Assembly: GCA_038250905.1 (NCBI GenBank)
Contig: JBBSBV010000004.1
Location: 104,044 to 168,043, forward strand
Reading direction: 5' to 3'
DNA: 64,000 nt
Source of the DNA: JAENVU01 sp038250905
Lineage (GTDB): Bacteria; Actinomycetota; Acidimicrobiia; IMCC26256; JAENVU01
In this document: positions 23,285 through 32,175 of the stretch, one piece after another
Position numbering within the stretch: position 1 is the first letter of the stretch
How the letters are laid out: each line of letters opens with the position of its first letter
Position numbers and translations under genes: made by a program
The notes under the pieces: model-generated
The model's input: only the letters and a program-made list of their open reading frames with translations
Database searches by the model: none
What the model was told of the DNA's origin: nothing

Positions 23285-23290
23285 TACTGT
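23285..23290 (+). promoter_or_regulatory. -10 box (TACTGT) for leaderless metG
   Basis: TACTGT, then AGGGCGC, then GTG 23298. The spacing supports this GTG as both transcription and translation start. Confidence 0.55.
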
Positions 23291-23297
23291 AGGGCGC

Positions 23298-24818
23298 GTG
23301 CCTGATTCCTTCTACGTGACGACGCCGATCTACTACGTCAACGACGCGCCACACATCGGTCACGCGTACACCACGGTCCACGCCGACGTGCTCGCCCGGT
23401 GGCGCCGTCTCCACGGCGACGACGTCCTCTTCCTCACCGGAACCGACGAACACGGGCTCAAGATCCAGCGGGCGGCCGAGGCGCGCGGCGTGAGTCCGCT
23501 GGAGTGGGCCGACACCACGAGTGCCCGGTTCCGGGATGCCTGGGCGCTGCTCGACATCAGCAACGACGACTTCATCCGCACCACCGAGCCTCGTCACCAC
23601 GCCGCGGTCCAGGCCTTCCTGTCCCAGGTCTACGACAACGGCTTCATCGAGCTGGCCACGTACGAGGGGCTGTACTGCGTCGCCTGCGAGGCCTATTACA
23701 CCGAAGATGATCTCGTCGACGGTTTGTGTCCGATCCATCATCGGCCGGTGGAGACGGTCACCGAGGAGAACTACTTCTTCCAGCTCTCGAAGTTCGAGCA
23801 GCCGCTGATCGAGTACTACGAGGCCAACCCGCTCGCGGTGCAGCCCGAGAGCAAGCGCAACGAGGTGCTCGGTTTCCTCCGGCAGGGATTGCGCGACTTC
23901 TCGATGAGCCGGACCTCCATCTCGTGGGGCATCCCGCTGCCGTGGGACCCCGAGCACGTCACCTACGTCTGGTACGACGCGCTCATCAACTACGCCAGCG
24001 CGGTCGGGTTCGGATCCGACCCGAGCCAGTTCGCCTACCGGTGGCCGGTCCAGTACCACCTGCTGGCGAAGGACATCCTCCGGTTCCATGCCGTCTACTG
24101 GCCGGCGATGCTGATGGCGGCGGGGCTCCCGTTGCCCGAGCACGTCTTCGCCCATGGCTACCTCTTGGTCGGGGGCGAGAAGATGAGCAAGACGAGTCTC
24201 AACAACATTGCCCCCGCCGACCTGGTTCCGGAGTTCGGCAGTGACGGGTTCCGCTACCACTTCCTCACCGACCTCCACTTCGGGCAGGACGGCGACTTCA
24301 GTTACGAGGGCATGGTCGCCCGCTACAACGCCGACCTCGCCAACAACTTCGGGAACCTCGCGAGTCGCGTACTCAACATGGCGGTCACCTACTGCGACGG
24401 TGTCGTGCCCGCGACGCGCGCCGACGGTCCACTCGCCGCGCAGGCCGCGCTCGCGCTCGAGGCCTACGAGGCCGCGCTCGGTGAGCTGAGGTTCGACGAA
24501 GGGTTCGGCGCGGTCTGGCAACTCATCCGCGACACCAACGCCTTCATCGAGGAGTCCGAGCCGTGGAAGACGCACAAGGCGGGCGACGCGGACGCGACCG
24601 CGGCCGTCCTCGGTGACTGCCTCGAGGTGCTGCGGATCGTTGCGTTGCTGGCATCGCCCGTGATCCCGCGGGCCGCAGCGGAGCTGTGGCGTCGGCTCGG
24701 GCTCGCGGGGACGCCGGAGGCGCAGGTGCTCCCGGCCGCCGCCGGTTGGGGTACGACCCCGACCGCCGGGAACGCACTCACCAAGGGGCCCTCGCTCTTC
24801 CCCCGCATCGACGCGTGA
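23298..24818 (+). CDS. metG: Methionyl-tRNA synthetase
   Basis: A 506-residue class I synthetase. The HIGH motif is PHIGHAY (17-23) and the KMSKS motif is KMSKTSLNN (about residues 295-303). Between them lie Cys residues (CVACEAYYTEDDLVDGLCPI) of the partly degenerate zinc knuckle. It charges tRNA-Met. No C-terminal tRNA-binding extension, so the short actinobacterial form. The stop overlaps the tatD GTG start (GTGA), giving a metG-tatD operon as is common. Confidence 0.97.
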   Translation: MPDSFYVTTPIYYVNDAPHIGHAYTTVHADVLARWRRLHGDDVLFLTGTDEHGLKIQRAAEARGVSPLEWADTTSARFRDAWALLDISNDDFIRTTEPRHHAAVQAFLSQVYDNGFIELATYEGLYCVACEAYYTEDDLVDGLCPIHHRPVETVTEENYFFQLSKFEQPLIEYYEANPLAVQPESKRNEVLGFLRQGLRDFSMSRTSISWGIPLPWDPEHVTYVWYDALINYASAVGFGSDPSQFAYRWPVQYHLLAKDILRFHAVYWPAMLMAAGLPLPEHVFAHGYLLVGGEKMSKTSLNNIAPADLVPEFGSDGFRYHFLTDLHFGQDGDFSYEGMVARYNADLANNFGNLASRVLNMAVTYCDGVVPATRADGPLAAQAALALEAYEAALGELRFDEGFGAVWQLIRDTNAFIEESEPWKTHKAGDADATAAVLGDCLEVLRIVALLASPVIPRAAAELWRRLGLAGTPEAQVLPAAAGWGTTPTAGNALTKGPSLFPRIDA

Positions 24819-25594
24819 GTTCCGACCCACCGGTTCGGGGCTGGGTCGACAGTCACTGTCACCTCCCCGCCGACCTCGCCGAGGCCGACGCCGTCGTGGC
24901 GCGCGCCCGGGCCGCCGGGGTCGACTGGATGGTGTGTGTCGGTACCGACCTCGTCACGTCCGAGGCGGCCGTCGCGCTCGCGGGGCACCGGAACGACGTG
25001 CGGGCCACCGTCGGACTCCACCCGCACGACGCCGTGCACCTCGCCGACCAGTGGCCCGGGCTGGTGCGCCTGGCGCTTGATCCGGCGGTGGTCGCGATCG
25101 GCGAGGCCGGGCTCGACCACCACTACGAGCATTCGCCGGGACCTGACCAGGCCGCCGCGTTCCAGGCCCAGATCCGTCTGGCCCACGAACTCGACCGCGC
25201 GTTGGTCATCCACACCCGCGAGGCCTGGGACGAGACCTTCGCGATCCTCGACGACGAGGGCATGCCGCGCCGCACGGTCTTCCACTGTTTCACCGGTGGA
25301 CCCGACGAGGCGACGGCGTGCGTCGATCGAGGCGCTTACGTCTCGTTCAGTGGGATCGTCACGTTCAAGAACGCCGTCGACGTCCGCGCCGCGGCTGCGA
25401 TCGTTCCCGTGGATCGCATGCTCGTGGAGACCGACAGTCCGTACCTCGCGCCGGTCCCGCACCGGGGCCAGGTGAATGAGCCCGCATGGGTCGTCGAGGT
25501 CGGCGCGGGGCTGGCTGCCGCGACTGTTCACAGAGTGGAAACGGTGGCGGCGAGGACGGCACAGGCTGCTGACCAGGTCTTTCGCACTGCCTGA
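24815..25594 (+). CDS. TatD family metal-dependent DNase
   Basis: A 259-residue TIM-barrel hydrolase. VDSHCHL near the N-terminus gives the His-x-His metal site, GEAGLDHHY the central Glu, VIHTREA the next His, and VETDSPYLAP the late Asp. Members are 3'-5' exonucleases acting in DNA repair or degradation. GTG start overlaps metG by 4 nt. The last ~20 residues are less conserved and the gene ends shortly before the promoter of the RlpA-like gene. Confidence 0.92.
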   Translation: MSSDPPVRGWVDSHCHLPADLAEADAVVARARAAGVDWMVCVGTDLVTSEAAVALAGHRNDVRATVGLHPHDAVHLADQWPGLVRLALDPAVVAIGEAGLDHHYEHSPGPDQAAAFQAQIRLAHELDRALVIHTREAWDETFAILDDEGMPRRTVFHCFTGGPDEATACVDRGAYVSFSGIVTFKNAVDVRAAAAIVPVDRMLVETDSPYLAPVPHRGQVNEPAWVVEVGAGLAAATVHRVETVAARTAQAADQVFRTA

Positions 25595-25638
25595 CCCCGG
25601 ATTTGCCTCCCTGGAACTGGAAGATCCTGGTACTGAGA

Positions 25639-25667
25639 TTGACCCTGCTGGGGGCCATCGTTAGGTT
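25639..25667 (+). promoter_or_regulatory. Sigma70-type promoter for the RlpA-like gene
   Basis: TTGACC (25639-25644) and TAGGTT (25662-25667) with a 17-nt spacer. The leader of about 75 nt contains a 7-bp hairpin, CGGCCGC (25682-25688) with GCGGCCG (25697-25703). No ydaO-like c-di-AMP riboswitch, which often precedes such wall-remodelling genes, could be recognised. Confidence 0.6.
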
Positions 25668-25750
25668 CGCCACGTCGTGAACGGCCGCCGCGGAGTGCGG
25701 CCGACACCCCCGGAGGCGGACCCATCAGCGAGCATCTGACTCGTCGTACC

Positions 25751-27520
25751 GTGCGGCCCGTGAGCGGCGACGCTCGCGCCCGGCGCTACGCGCTGCGTGC
25801 TGTGCGGCAGTCGCCGGCCCGGCTCGCGGCGCCGGAGCCCCACGTGTGGTTGCCGATCCTGGACCTCACCGCCGACCTCGACGCGCTCGACCTCAGTGCG
25901 GAACTCGAGACCCTGGATCTCGACGACGAACTCGAGACCCTCGACCCGGCCGACGATGCCTTGACCGACGATGGGGGTACCGACGCCCTCGGCATCACCG
26001 AGGAGCTCGAGCTGCTCCTCTTCACCGAGGGTCAGGACGACCTGGCACGCGAACTCGAAGCCATCGAGACGGGCTTCTGGCGCGCGGCGGAGACCGACCA
26101 TCCCTTCCTCACCGGCGAGCTGCCCGTGATCCGGACGGACACGCCGGCGGTCGCGACCCCGGCTCCGGACCCCGACCTGGCGCTCGCCGCCGTCCCGGCC
26201 TCACCTGGAGTCGAGGAACCGGCCGCCGTCGTTCCGCAGGCGCTCGCAGCACCGGTCGTCCCCGCGCCGGCTCCGGTGGCGACGGTCGTCGAGTCGACCA
26301 CGGAACTCCTCGGCCCCATGATCCCCGCGGCCTACGCGAGCGTGCGGCCGAACCGGCCCGCGATCGTGCACCGCAAACGGGCGCTGCGGATGCGGCGGCG
26401 CATCATCGTCACCGTGCTCGTGACCGCGGTGGCCGCGGCGTGCGCCGGCGTGACCGCCCGCGTGCTCGGCGGGACCCGCCCGCAGCGCGACGTCACCGTC
26501 TCGATCGACGGTCGTGCGAACACGGTGGTCACCCGCGCCGGCACCGTGAGCGACCTTCTCGCGGCCGGGGGTGTGGTGCTCCACGACGGTGACCGCGTCT
26601 TCCCGTCGTTGTCGACACAACTGCGCCAGGGCATGCCGATCCGGATCCACCGCGCGTTCCCGATCGTGGTGGACGTCGACGGCAAGGTCACGGCCCGCCG
26701 CACCACGCTTCACACCTTGGCCGGTGTCCGTCGCGAACTCGGGCTGCCGGCCGGGATGGTGCGCGTCGGCGCTGCCGGTCGTATCGGTCGGCGATCGCGC
26801 ATCGTCATGCGCACACCGCACGACGTGACCGTGAAGGTCGACGGCGCGACCACGCCGGTCGCGCACTCCACCGCGCTGACCGTCGCCGAGTTGCTCGCCG
26901 CCCGCGAGATCACCCTCGGCCCCCAGGACCAGGTGACGCCGGCCATCGCGACCCAACTCACGCCCGGACTGGTCGTGCAGGTGTTCCGCCTCGCGCCGGA
27001 CCAGGTGGCCGAGGACCGGATCATCCCGTTCAAGACCGAGTACCGCGACGATCCCAATCTCGCACGGGGACACGTGAACACGATCCAGGCCGGCAAGAAC
27101 GGCACCGCCCGCGTGGTGTCGAACGTGGTCAGGAAGGACGGCGTGATCGTCCAGTGGACCGAGGTCAGCAACACCGAGATCGTCTCGCCGGTCACCCAGA
27201 TCCTGGCCCGGGGCACCAAGCCCTCGGGCTCGCAGAACCCGCCACCGGCGCCTACCCCGACGAGCGGCGGCGTGCGTCAGTCGGGCTCGGCGAGCTGGTA
27301 CGACAGTCACGCCGGATCCGGGTCGTGCGCCCACCTGACCCTGCCGTTCGGCACGATCGTGACGATCCGCAACACCGCCAACGGCCGGACCGCGCAGTGC
27401 CGGGTGGGCGACCGTGGCCCGATGGCGTACACGGGTCACATCATCGATCTCAATCGCGATGTGTTCGCGCAGCTCGCGCCCCTCGGCACCGGCGTGATCT
27501 CGGTCCAGCTGTCGTGGTGA
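25751..27520 (+). CDS. DUF348/G5/RlpA-like cell-wall protein with acidic N-terminus
   Basis: A 589-residue protein of the resuscitation-promoting-factor-like group. Residues about 35-105 form an acidic Leu-Asp-Glu repeat (units such as LDLTADLDALDL and LETLDLDDELETLD). A Pro/Ala/Val-rich linker follows, then a membrane segment near 215-238 after RKRALRMRRRI. Outside the membrane come two DUF348 modules (VTVSIDGRANTVVTRAGTVS and VTVKVDGATTPV), a G5 domain with IIPFKTEYRDDPNL, and a C-terminal RlpA-like double-psi barrel (SASWYDSHAGSGSC ... VGDRGPMAYTGHIIDLN). RlpA-like domains act on or bind denuded peptidoglycan. The long cytoplasmic acidic part is unusual. GTG 25751 is the assumed start; GTG 25760 is an alternative. 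Confidence 0.88.
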   Translation: MRPVSGDARARRYALRAVRQSPARLAAPEPHVWLPILDLTADLDALDLSAELETLDLDDELETLDPADDALTDDGGTDALGITEELELLLFTEGQDDLARELEAIETGFWRAAETDHPFLTGELPVIRTDTPAVATPAPDPDLALAAVPASPGVEEPAAVVPQALAAPVVPAPAPVATVVESTTELLGPMIPAAYASVRPNRPAIVHRKRALRMRRRIIVTVLVTAVAAACAGVTARVLGGTRPQRDVTVSIDGRANTVVTRAGTVSDLLAAGGVVLHDGDRVFPSLSTQLRQGMPIRIHRAFPIVVDVDGKVTARRTTLHTLAGVRRELGLPAGMVRVGAAGRIGRRSRIVMRTPHDVTVKVDGATTPVAHSTALTVAELLAAREITLGPQDQVTPAIATQLTPGLVVQVFRLAPDQVAEDRIIPFKTEYRDDPNLARGHVNTIQAGKNGTARVVSNVVRKDGVIVQWTEVSNTEIVSPVTQILARGTKPSGSQNPPPAPTPTSGGVRQSGSASWYDSHAGSGSCAHLTLPFGTIVTIRNTANGRTAQCRVGDRGPMAYTGHIIDLNRDVFAQLAPLGTGVISVQLSW

Positions 27521-27533
27521 TCCGGTCACCGCA

Positions 27534-28364
27534 TTGCCGCTGACCCCGGCGACGATCCCCGCCCTGCTCGAGCGCCACGGTCTCCGGCCGAGTCGGGCGC
27601 TGGGGCAGAACTTCCTCGCCGACCCCAACACCGCCCGCCGCATCGTCCGCCTCGCCGCCGTCGAGTCGGGCGCGTCGGTCCTCGAGATCGGGCCCGGCAT
27701 CGGGTCGCTCACCGTCGCCCTGCTCGACGCCGGCGCGGTGGTCACCGCGCTGGAGTTGGACCGCCACGTGATCCCGGCGCTCGAAGAGACGGTCGGGCGG
27801 CAGCCGGTGCGGATCGTGTGCGACGACGCGCTGCGGGTCGACCTCGACGCGGTGATGGATCCGGCGGTCGGGCCGTGGACGGTGGTCTCGAACCTGCCCT
27901 ACAACGTGGCGACGCCGATCGTGATGCGCCTGCTCGACGAGGCGCCGCACGTACGGTCGATGATGGTGATGGTCCAGCGGGAGGTGGGGGAGCGCATGGC
28001 CGCGGGACCCGGTACGAAGACCTACGGCGCGGTGTCGGTGAAGATCGCGTACTACGCCCGCGCCGAAGTGGTGGGGCTGGTGCCGGCGTCGGTCTTCATC
28101 CCCGCGCCGAAGGTGGAGTCGGCGTTGGTGCGGATCGTGCGCCACCCGAGCCCGCCGGTGGAGGTCCCGTCGGCCGAGCGGTTGTTCGCGCTGGTGCGGG
28201 CCGGGTTCGGTCAACGCCGCAAGATGCTGCGCGGTGCGCTGCGCGCCGAACTCGGTGAGCAGACCGCCGATCGCCTGGCCGCGGCCGGGATCGACGGCAC
28301 CGCCCGCGCCGAGACCCTCACCCTCGACCAGTGGGCCGCGCTGGCGCGCGCGGTGGACGTATGA
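27534..28364 (+). CDS. rsmA: 16S rRNA (A1518/A1519) dimethyltransferase
   Basis: A 276-residue KsgA/RsmA methyltransferase. LGQNFLADPNTARRI starts the fold, VLEIGPGIGSLTVALL is the SAM motif and NLPYNVATPI is the catalytic motif IV; the C-terminal helical domain contains GFGQRRKMLRGAL. It dimethylates two adjacent adenosines of helix 45 during 30S maturation. TTG start at 27534, 13 nt after the RlpA-like stop; the stop overlaps ispE (ATGA). The rsmA-ispE pair downstream of an Rpf/TatD block is standard in actinobacteria. Confidence 0.96.
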   Translation: MPLTPATIPALLERHGLRPSRALGQNFLADPNTARRIVRLAAVESGASVLEIGPGIGSLTVALLDAGAVVTALELDRHVIPALEETVGRQPVRIVCDDALRVDLDAVMDPAVGPWTVVSNLPYNVATPIVMRLLDEAPHVRSMMVMVQREVGERMAAGPGTKTYGAVSVKIAYYARAEVVGLVPASVFIPAPKVESALVRIVRHPSPPVEVPSAERLFALVRAGFGQRRKMLRGALRAELGEQTADRLAAAGIDGTARAETLTLDQWAALARAVDV

Positions 28365-29218
28365 GCGGCGACCGGATCCGGCTCGACGCGCCCGCGAAGC
28401 TCACGCTCACGTTGCGGGTGCTGGGCACCCGGCCCGACGGGTATCACGACCTCGAGGCACTCACCGTCATGATCTCGGCCCCGGCGGACACCGTCGTGGT
28501 CACCGCCGCACCGGCCGGGGTCCTGGACCTCACGGTGAGGGGAGTCGGAACCGACATCCCCCGCGACGCCACCAACCTCGCCGTGCGCGCGGCCCGGGCC
28601 GTCCTGCCCCCGGACGCGGGCGTGACCATCGACCTGGAGAAGATCGTGCCGGCGGGTGCGGGTCTCGGCGGGGGCTCGGCCGACGCGGCGGCGGTGTTAC
28701 GCGCGGTGCGGGACCTCTACGGTCTGGCCGCGGCCGACATCGAGCGCGCCGCGGTCGACCTCGGTTCCGACGTCCCGGTGTGCCTGCACGGCGGCCCGGT
28801 GATGATGCGGGGTCGGGGGGAGCGGCTCGAGCCGGTGGCCCTCGCGGACGACCTCCACGTGGTGGTGGCCACGCCGGCCTTCGCGATCGCCACGCCACCG
28901 GTCTTCGCGGCCTGGGACCGGCTCGGCGGACCGGCGGGCCGGCGGGTCGCCGCGGTGCCGGACGCGGTCGCGCACCTCGTGGACGGGCTGGTGAACGATC
29001 TGGAACCGGCGGCCGAGGCGATCGCCCCCGGGCTGGGTGCGTTCCGCAGCCGGTTGGAGGCGATCGCGGGTCAGGCCGCGCTGCTCGCAGGGAGCGGATC
29101 GTCGTACTGGATTCCGGTGACCGACGCGGTGGCCGCGAACGCGCTCGCGGCACGGGTCAGGAACGAGTTGGCGGTCGCGGCGTTCGCCGGGCACGCGCTC
29201 CGATCAGCGGTCGCGTGA
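28361..29218 (+). CDS. ispE: 4-diphosphocytidyl-2-C-methyl-D-erythritol kinase
   Basis: A 285-residue GHMP kinase. APAKLTLTLRVLGTRPDGYHD is the family N-terminus, VPAGAGLGGGSADAAAV the ATP-binding glycine-rich loop, and LAGSGSSYW the third motif (usually GSGS). It phosphorylates CDP-methylerythritol in the non-mevalonate isoprenoid pathway. ATG 28361 overlaps the rsmA stop by 4 nt. Confidence 0.95.
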   Translation: MSGDRIRLDAPAKLTLTLRVLGTRPDGYHDLEALTVMISAPADTVVVTAAPAGVLDLTVRGVGTDIPRDATNLAVRAARAVLPPDAGVTIDLEKIVPAGAGLGGGSADAAAVLRAVRDLYGLAAADIERAAVDLGSDVPVCLHGGPVMMRGRGERLEPVALADDLHVVVATPAFAIATPPVFAAWDRLGGPAGRRVAAVPDAVAHLVDGLVNDLEPAAEAIAPGLGAFRSRLEAIAGQAALLAGSGSSYWIPVTDAVAANALAARVRNELAVAAFAGHALRSAVA

Positions 29219-29265
29219 TGCTCGCCCGAAAGCGATTCGCCGGAACCTTGGCGTGGTCCTGATGG

Positions 29266-29283
29266 CCACCGCCGGAGCGGTGG
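29266..29283. terminator. Hairpin between ispE and the convergent bS22 gene
   Basis: CCACCG (29266-29271) pairs with CGGTGG (29278-29283) around a 6-nt loop, 48 nt after ispE and 15 nt before the end of bS22. No T-run; a bidirectional terminator role is inferred from position. Confidence 0.35.
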
Positions 29284-29298
29284 AAGCACTGGGGTCGC

Positions 29299-29400
29299 TC
29301 AGCGACCCTGCTGCCGACGCTGCCAACGCGTTTTCTTCAGCAGCTTCTTGTGCTTCTTCTTCCGCATGCGCTTACGGCGCTTCTTGATCAGGGATCCCAT
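29299..29400 (-). CDS. Small ribosomal protein bS22 (AURKAIP1/COX24 domain)
   Basis: A 33-residue, highly basic protein: MGSLIKKRRKRMRKKKHKKL followed by LKKTRWQRRQQGR. This is the AURKAIP1/COX24 C-terminal motif that forms the actinobacterial 30S protein bS22. Start at ATG 29400; the frame is open upstream, but the conserved protein begins exactly here. It lies between convergent ispE and divergent tRNA-Gln/glmU. Confidence 0.88.
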   Translation of the reverse strand: MGSLIKKRRKRMRKKKHKKLLKKTRWQRRQQGR

Positions 29401-29505
29401 GGCGGCCGGGACCTTAGCGGGCGCCGGGCTCCGGGGCACATTGGCGGCAGGCGCGTGTTCGAGCCGGAGCGCTCGGGAGTGCGGGGTAAGGTCGCGAGCG
29501 GTCCT

Positions 29506-29576
29506 TCGGGGGTGGTGTAACGGCAGCACGGGGTCCTTTGGAGTCCCAAGTCGAGGTTCGAAACCTCGCCCCCGAG
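29506..29576 (+). tRNA. tRNA-Gln (anticodon UUG)
   Basis: A 71-nt cloverleaf. The acceptor stem is TCGGGGG (29506-29512) with CCCCCGA (29569-29575), discriminator G 29576; D-arm contains GTGTAACGGCAGCAC; the anticodon loop CTTTGGA has TTG at 29538-29540; the T-arm is CGAGG-TTCGAAA-CCTCG. The anticodon stem has one T-T mismatch. CCA is not encoded. Confidence 0.9.
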
Positions 29577-29618
29577 CTGCGCCACCCGCCGGGTACCAGG
29601 GCCGAGAGGGGACATGAC

Positions 29619-31055
29619 GTGAGTGGGTATCGGCCGTTGGCGGCAGTGGTGTTGGCGGCCGGCGAGGGCACGCGGATGCGATCGGCGACCCCGAAGGTCC
29701 TGCACCCGCTGTGCGGACGCCCGATGCTGCTCCACGTGGTGGACGCGCTGGGTGCCCTGCCGCTCGAACGCATCGTGGTCGTGGTCGGGCACGGTGCCGA
29801 GCGGGTGACCAAGACCCTCCAGGAGCAGGTCACGACGGATGTCCCGGTGGTCTTCGTCGACCAGAAGGTGCAGCGGGGCACCGGCGACGCCGCCAGCGTG
29901 GCGCTGACCGCCTTCACCGACGATCCGGATCTCGAAGGCGACGTGATCATCATGCCGGGCGATGCCCCGCTGGTGCGGCCGGAACTGCTCGCCCGGCTGG
30001 CCACCGTGCATCGGGAGGCCGATGCCGCGGTCACCCTCGTCACCGCCGGTCTCGAGCCGTGGACCTGGAGCTTCGGGCGGATCGTCCGGGACTCGCAGGG
30101 CCGGGTCGACCGCATCGTGGAGCGCACCGACGCGACGGCCGAGGAACTCGAACTCCCCGAGGTCAACACGTCGATCTACTGCTTCCGCCGCAGCCTCCTT
30201 GCCCCGGCCCTCCGCCGACTCAGTCCCGAGAACGCGCAGGGCGAGTACTACCTCACCGACGCGGTGGCGGTCCTGCGCGAAGCCGGTCACCTCGTGGTCG
30301 CGGTCGCGGCCGACGATCCTGCGGCCGCCCGGCACGTGAACGACCGTGCGCAACTGGCGACAGCCGAAGCGATGCTCCGCGCGCGCATCAACGAACGGTG
30401 GATGAGCGACGGCGTGTCGATGGTGGATCCGGCGGCCACCTACGTGGACGCCACGGTGAAGCTCGCGCCCGACGTGCGCCTGCTCCCGGGGACGATCCTC
30501 GAGGGCACCACCCAGATCGCGAGCGGTGCGGTCATCGGTCCGGACACGCGTCTCGTCGACACCGTCGTGCACGCGCGCGCGGTCGTGCAGAACACGGTCG
30601 CACGGGATTCGGTGATCGGTGAGGACTGCGCCGTCGGGCCCTACGTCTCGCTGCGTGCCGGCACGCACCTTGCGGCCGGGTCGCACGTCGGTACCTTCGT
30701 GGAGACCAAGAACGCCGAGATCGGCGAGGGCGCCAAGGTGCCGCACCTCTCCTACATGGGCGACGTGCAGATCGGACCGCGCGCCAACGTGGGCGCCGGC
30801 ACCATCACCGCCAACTACGACGGCACGAACAAGCACCCGAGCACCATCGGCGCCGACGCGCGGATCGGGTCCAACTCGGTGCTGGTCGCACCGGTCACGG
30901 TCGGCGACGGCGCGTACACCGGTGCCGGATCCGTGGTGACCAACGACGTCGAGCCCGGCACCTTGGTAAAAGGGGTACCGGCACGGCCGGACGCGAGTTG
31001 GGCCGAGCGAAGAGACGAAGCAACCGAGCTGGACCGCGCAGAGGACGACGACTGA
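29619..31055 (+). CDS. glmU: Bifunctional GlcNAc-1-P uridyltransferase / GlcN-1-P acetyltransferase
   Basis: A 478-residue two-domain enzyme. The N-terminal GT-A domain has LAAGEGTRMRSATPKVLHPL (nucleotide binding) and later NTSIYCF; the C-terminal left-handed beta-helix has hexapeptide repeats and FVETKNAEIGEGAKVPHLSY, where the acetyltransferase His sits. It makes UDP-GlcNAc for peptidoglycan. GTG start at 29619 has AGAGGGGA 8 nt upstream; an ATG at 29614 is out of frame. The stop overlaps the prs start (TGATG). Confidence 0.96.
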   Translation: MSGYRPLAAVVLAAGEGTRMRSATPKVLHPLCGRPMLLHVVDALGALPLERIVVVVGHGAERVTKTLQEQVTTDVPVVFVDQKVQRGTGDAASVALTAFTDDPDLEGDVIIMPGDAPLVRPELLARLATVHREADAAVTLVTAGLEPWTWSFGRIVRDSQGRVDRIVERTDATAEELELPEVNTSIYCFRRSLLAPALRRLSPENAQGEYYLTDAVAVLREAGHLVVAVAADDPAAARHVNDRAQLATAEAMLRARINERWMSDGVSMVDPAATYVDATVKLAPDVRLLPGTILEGTTQIASGAVIGPDTRLVDTVVHARAVVQNTVARDSVIGEDCAVGPYVSLRAGTHLAAGSHVGTFVETKNAEIGEGAKVPHLSYMGDVQIGPRANVGAGTITANYDGTNKHPSTIGADARIGSNSVLVAPVTVGDGAYTGAGSVVTNDVEPGTLVKGVPARPDASWAERRDEATELDRAEDDD

Positions 31056-32044
31056 TGGAACTCACGCCCACCAAGACCTTCCAGCTGTTCGCCGGTTCGG
31101 GGAATCCTGAGCTGTCCAGCGAGATCGCGGCCAGCCTCGGGGTGCCGCTCGGCGACGTCACGCTGTCGCGGTTCGCCAACGGTGAGTTGTACTGCCGCCT
31201 CGGTGAGAACGTGCGGGGTGCCGACGTGTTCGTGCTCCAGGGTCACTGCGACCCGATCAACGACCACATCATGGAGCAGTTGATCATGATCGACGCGTTG
31301 AAGCGTGCGTCGGCGCGTCGGATCACCGCGGTCTGTCCCTTCTACGGATACGCCCGGCAGGACCGGAAGGCCGAGGGCCGCGAGCCGATCACCGCGCGGC
31401 TGCTCGCCGACCTCTTCACCGTGGCCGGGGCCGACCGGGTCGTGGTCATCGACCTGCACACCGGTCAGATCCAGGGCTTCTTCGACTTCCCGGTCGACCA
31501 CCTCACCGCGGTGCCCCTCCTCGCCGACCATCTCGTGGGCACGCTCGACCGTGACACCGAGGTCACGGTCGTCTCGCCCGATGCCGGCGGCGGCAAGCTC
31601 GCCCGTCGGTTCGCGAACTGCCTCGACGGCCACGGGGTCCATGCCGATCTCGCATTCATCGACAAGCGCCGGCCGAAGGGCACCCACAACGTGGCGGTCG
31701 CCACCGAGGTGGTCGGTCTCGTCGAGGGACGCCAGTGCATCCTGATCGACGACATGATCGACACCGCGGGCACCGTCGTCAGCGCCGCCGAGTTGCTGAT
31801 GAGCCGGGGCGCCGCGTCGGTGTCGATCCTCGCCACCCACGGGTTGCTCTCGGGCCCGGCGGTCGACCGGCTGAAGAACGGGCCGATCCGCGACGTCGTC
31901 GTCACCAACTCGCTGCCGGTGCCGTCGGAGAAGCATTTCGACGCGCTCACCGTGCTGTCGATCGCACCCATCGTGGCCGATGCGCTGGCCGCGGTGTTCG
32001 AGGAGCGCAGCGTGAGCGAACTGTTCAGCGGCGACAACACCTAG
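31055..32044 (+). CDS. prs: Ribose-phosphate pyrophosphokinase
   Basis: A 329-residue PRPP synthetase. FANGELYCRLGENVRG, YGYARQDRKAEGREPITARL (ATP-binding flexible loop region), VVIDLHTGQIQGFFD (class I signature) and the PRPP-binding loop ILIDDMIDTAGT are all present. It makes PRPP from ribose-5-P and ATP for nucleotides, His and Trp. ATG overlaps the glmU stop by 1 base (TGATG); glmU-prs is a conserved operon. Confidence 0.97.
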   Translation: MELTPTKTFQLFAGSGNPELSSEIAASLGVPLGDVTLSRFANGELYCRLGENVRGADVFVLQGHCDPINDHIMEQLIMIDALKRASARRITAVCPFYGYARQDRKAEGREPITARLLADLFTVAGADRVVVIDLHTGQIQGFFDFPVDHLTAVPLLADHLVGTLDRDTEVTVVSPDAGGGKLARRFANCLDGHGVHADLAFIDKRRPKGTHNVAVATEVVGLVEGRQCILIDDMIDTAGTVVSAAELLMSRGAASVSILATHGLLSGPAVDRLKNGPIRDVVVTNSLPVPSEKHFDALTVLSIAPIVADALAAVFEERSVSELFSGDNT

Positions 32045-32175
32045 GCGTCCGACGGGCGAACGGGCCGGTTTGGCGGCGGTTCGGGTGGAGGCGGGGACCG
32101 ATGGTTTGGTCTGGAGGCCCTCGCTCGGCCAGAATGCACCCTTCTCTCTGATCTTCTCGAAGGACCTCACGCGCC

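Noticed and set aside
25668..25750. c-di-AMP (ydaO) riboswitch before the RlpA-like gene
   Set aside because: Such genes often carry one, but the conserved ydaO segments could not be found in this short leader; only a simple hairpin is seen.
29299..29529. 76-residue version of bS22
   Set aside because: The conserved protein starts at ATG 29400; the extra residues would be antisense to the tRNA-Gln promoter region and the tRNA 5' end.
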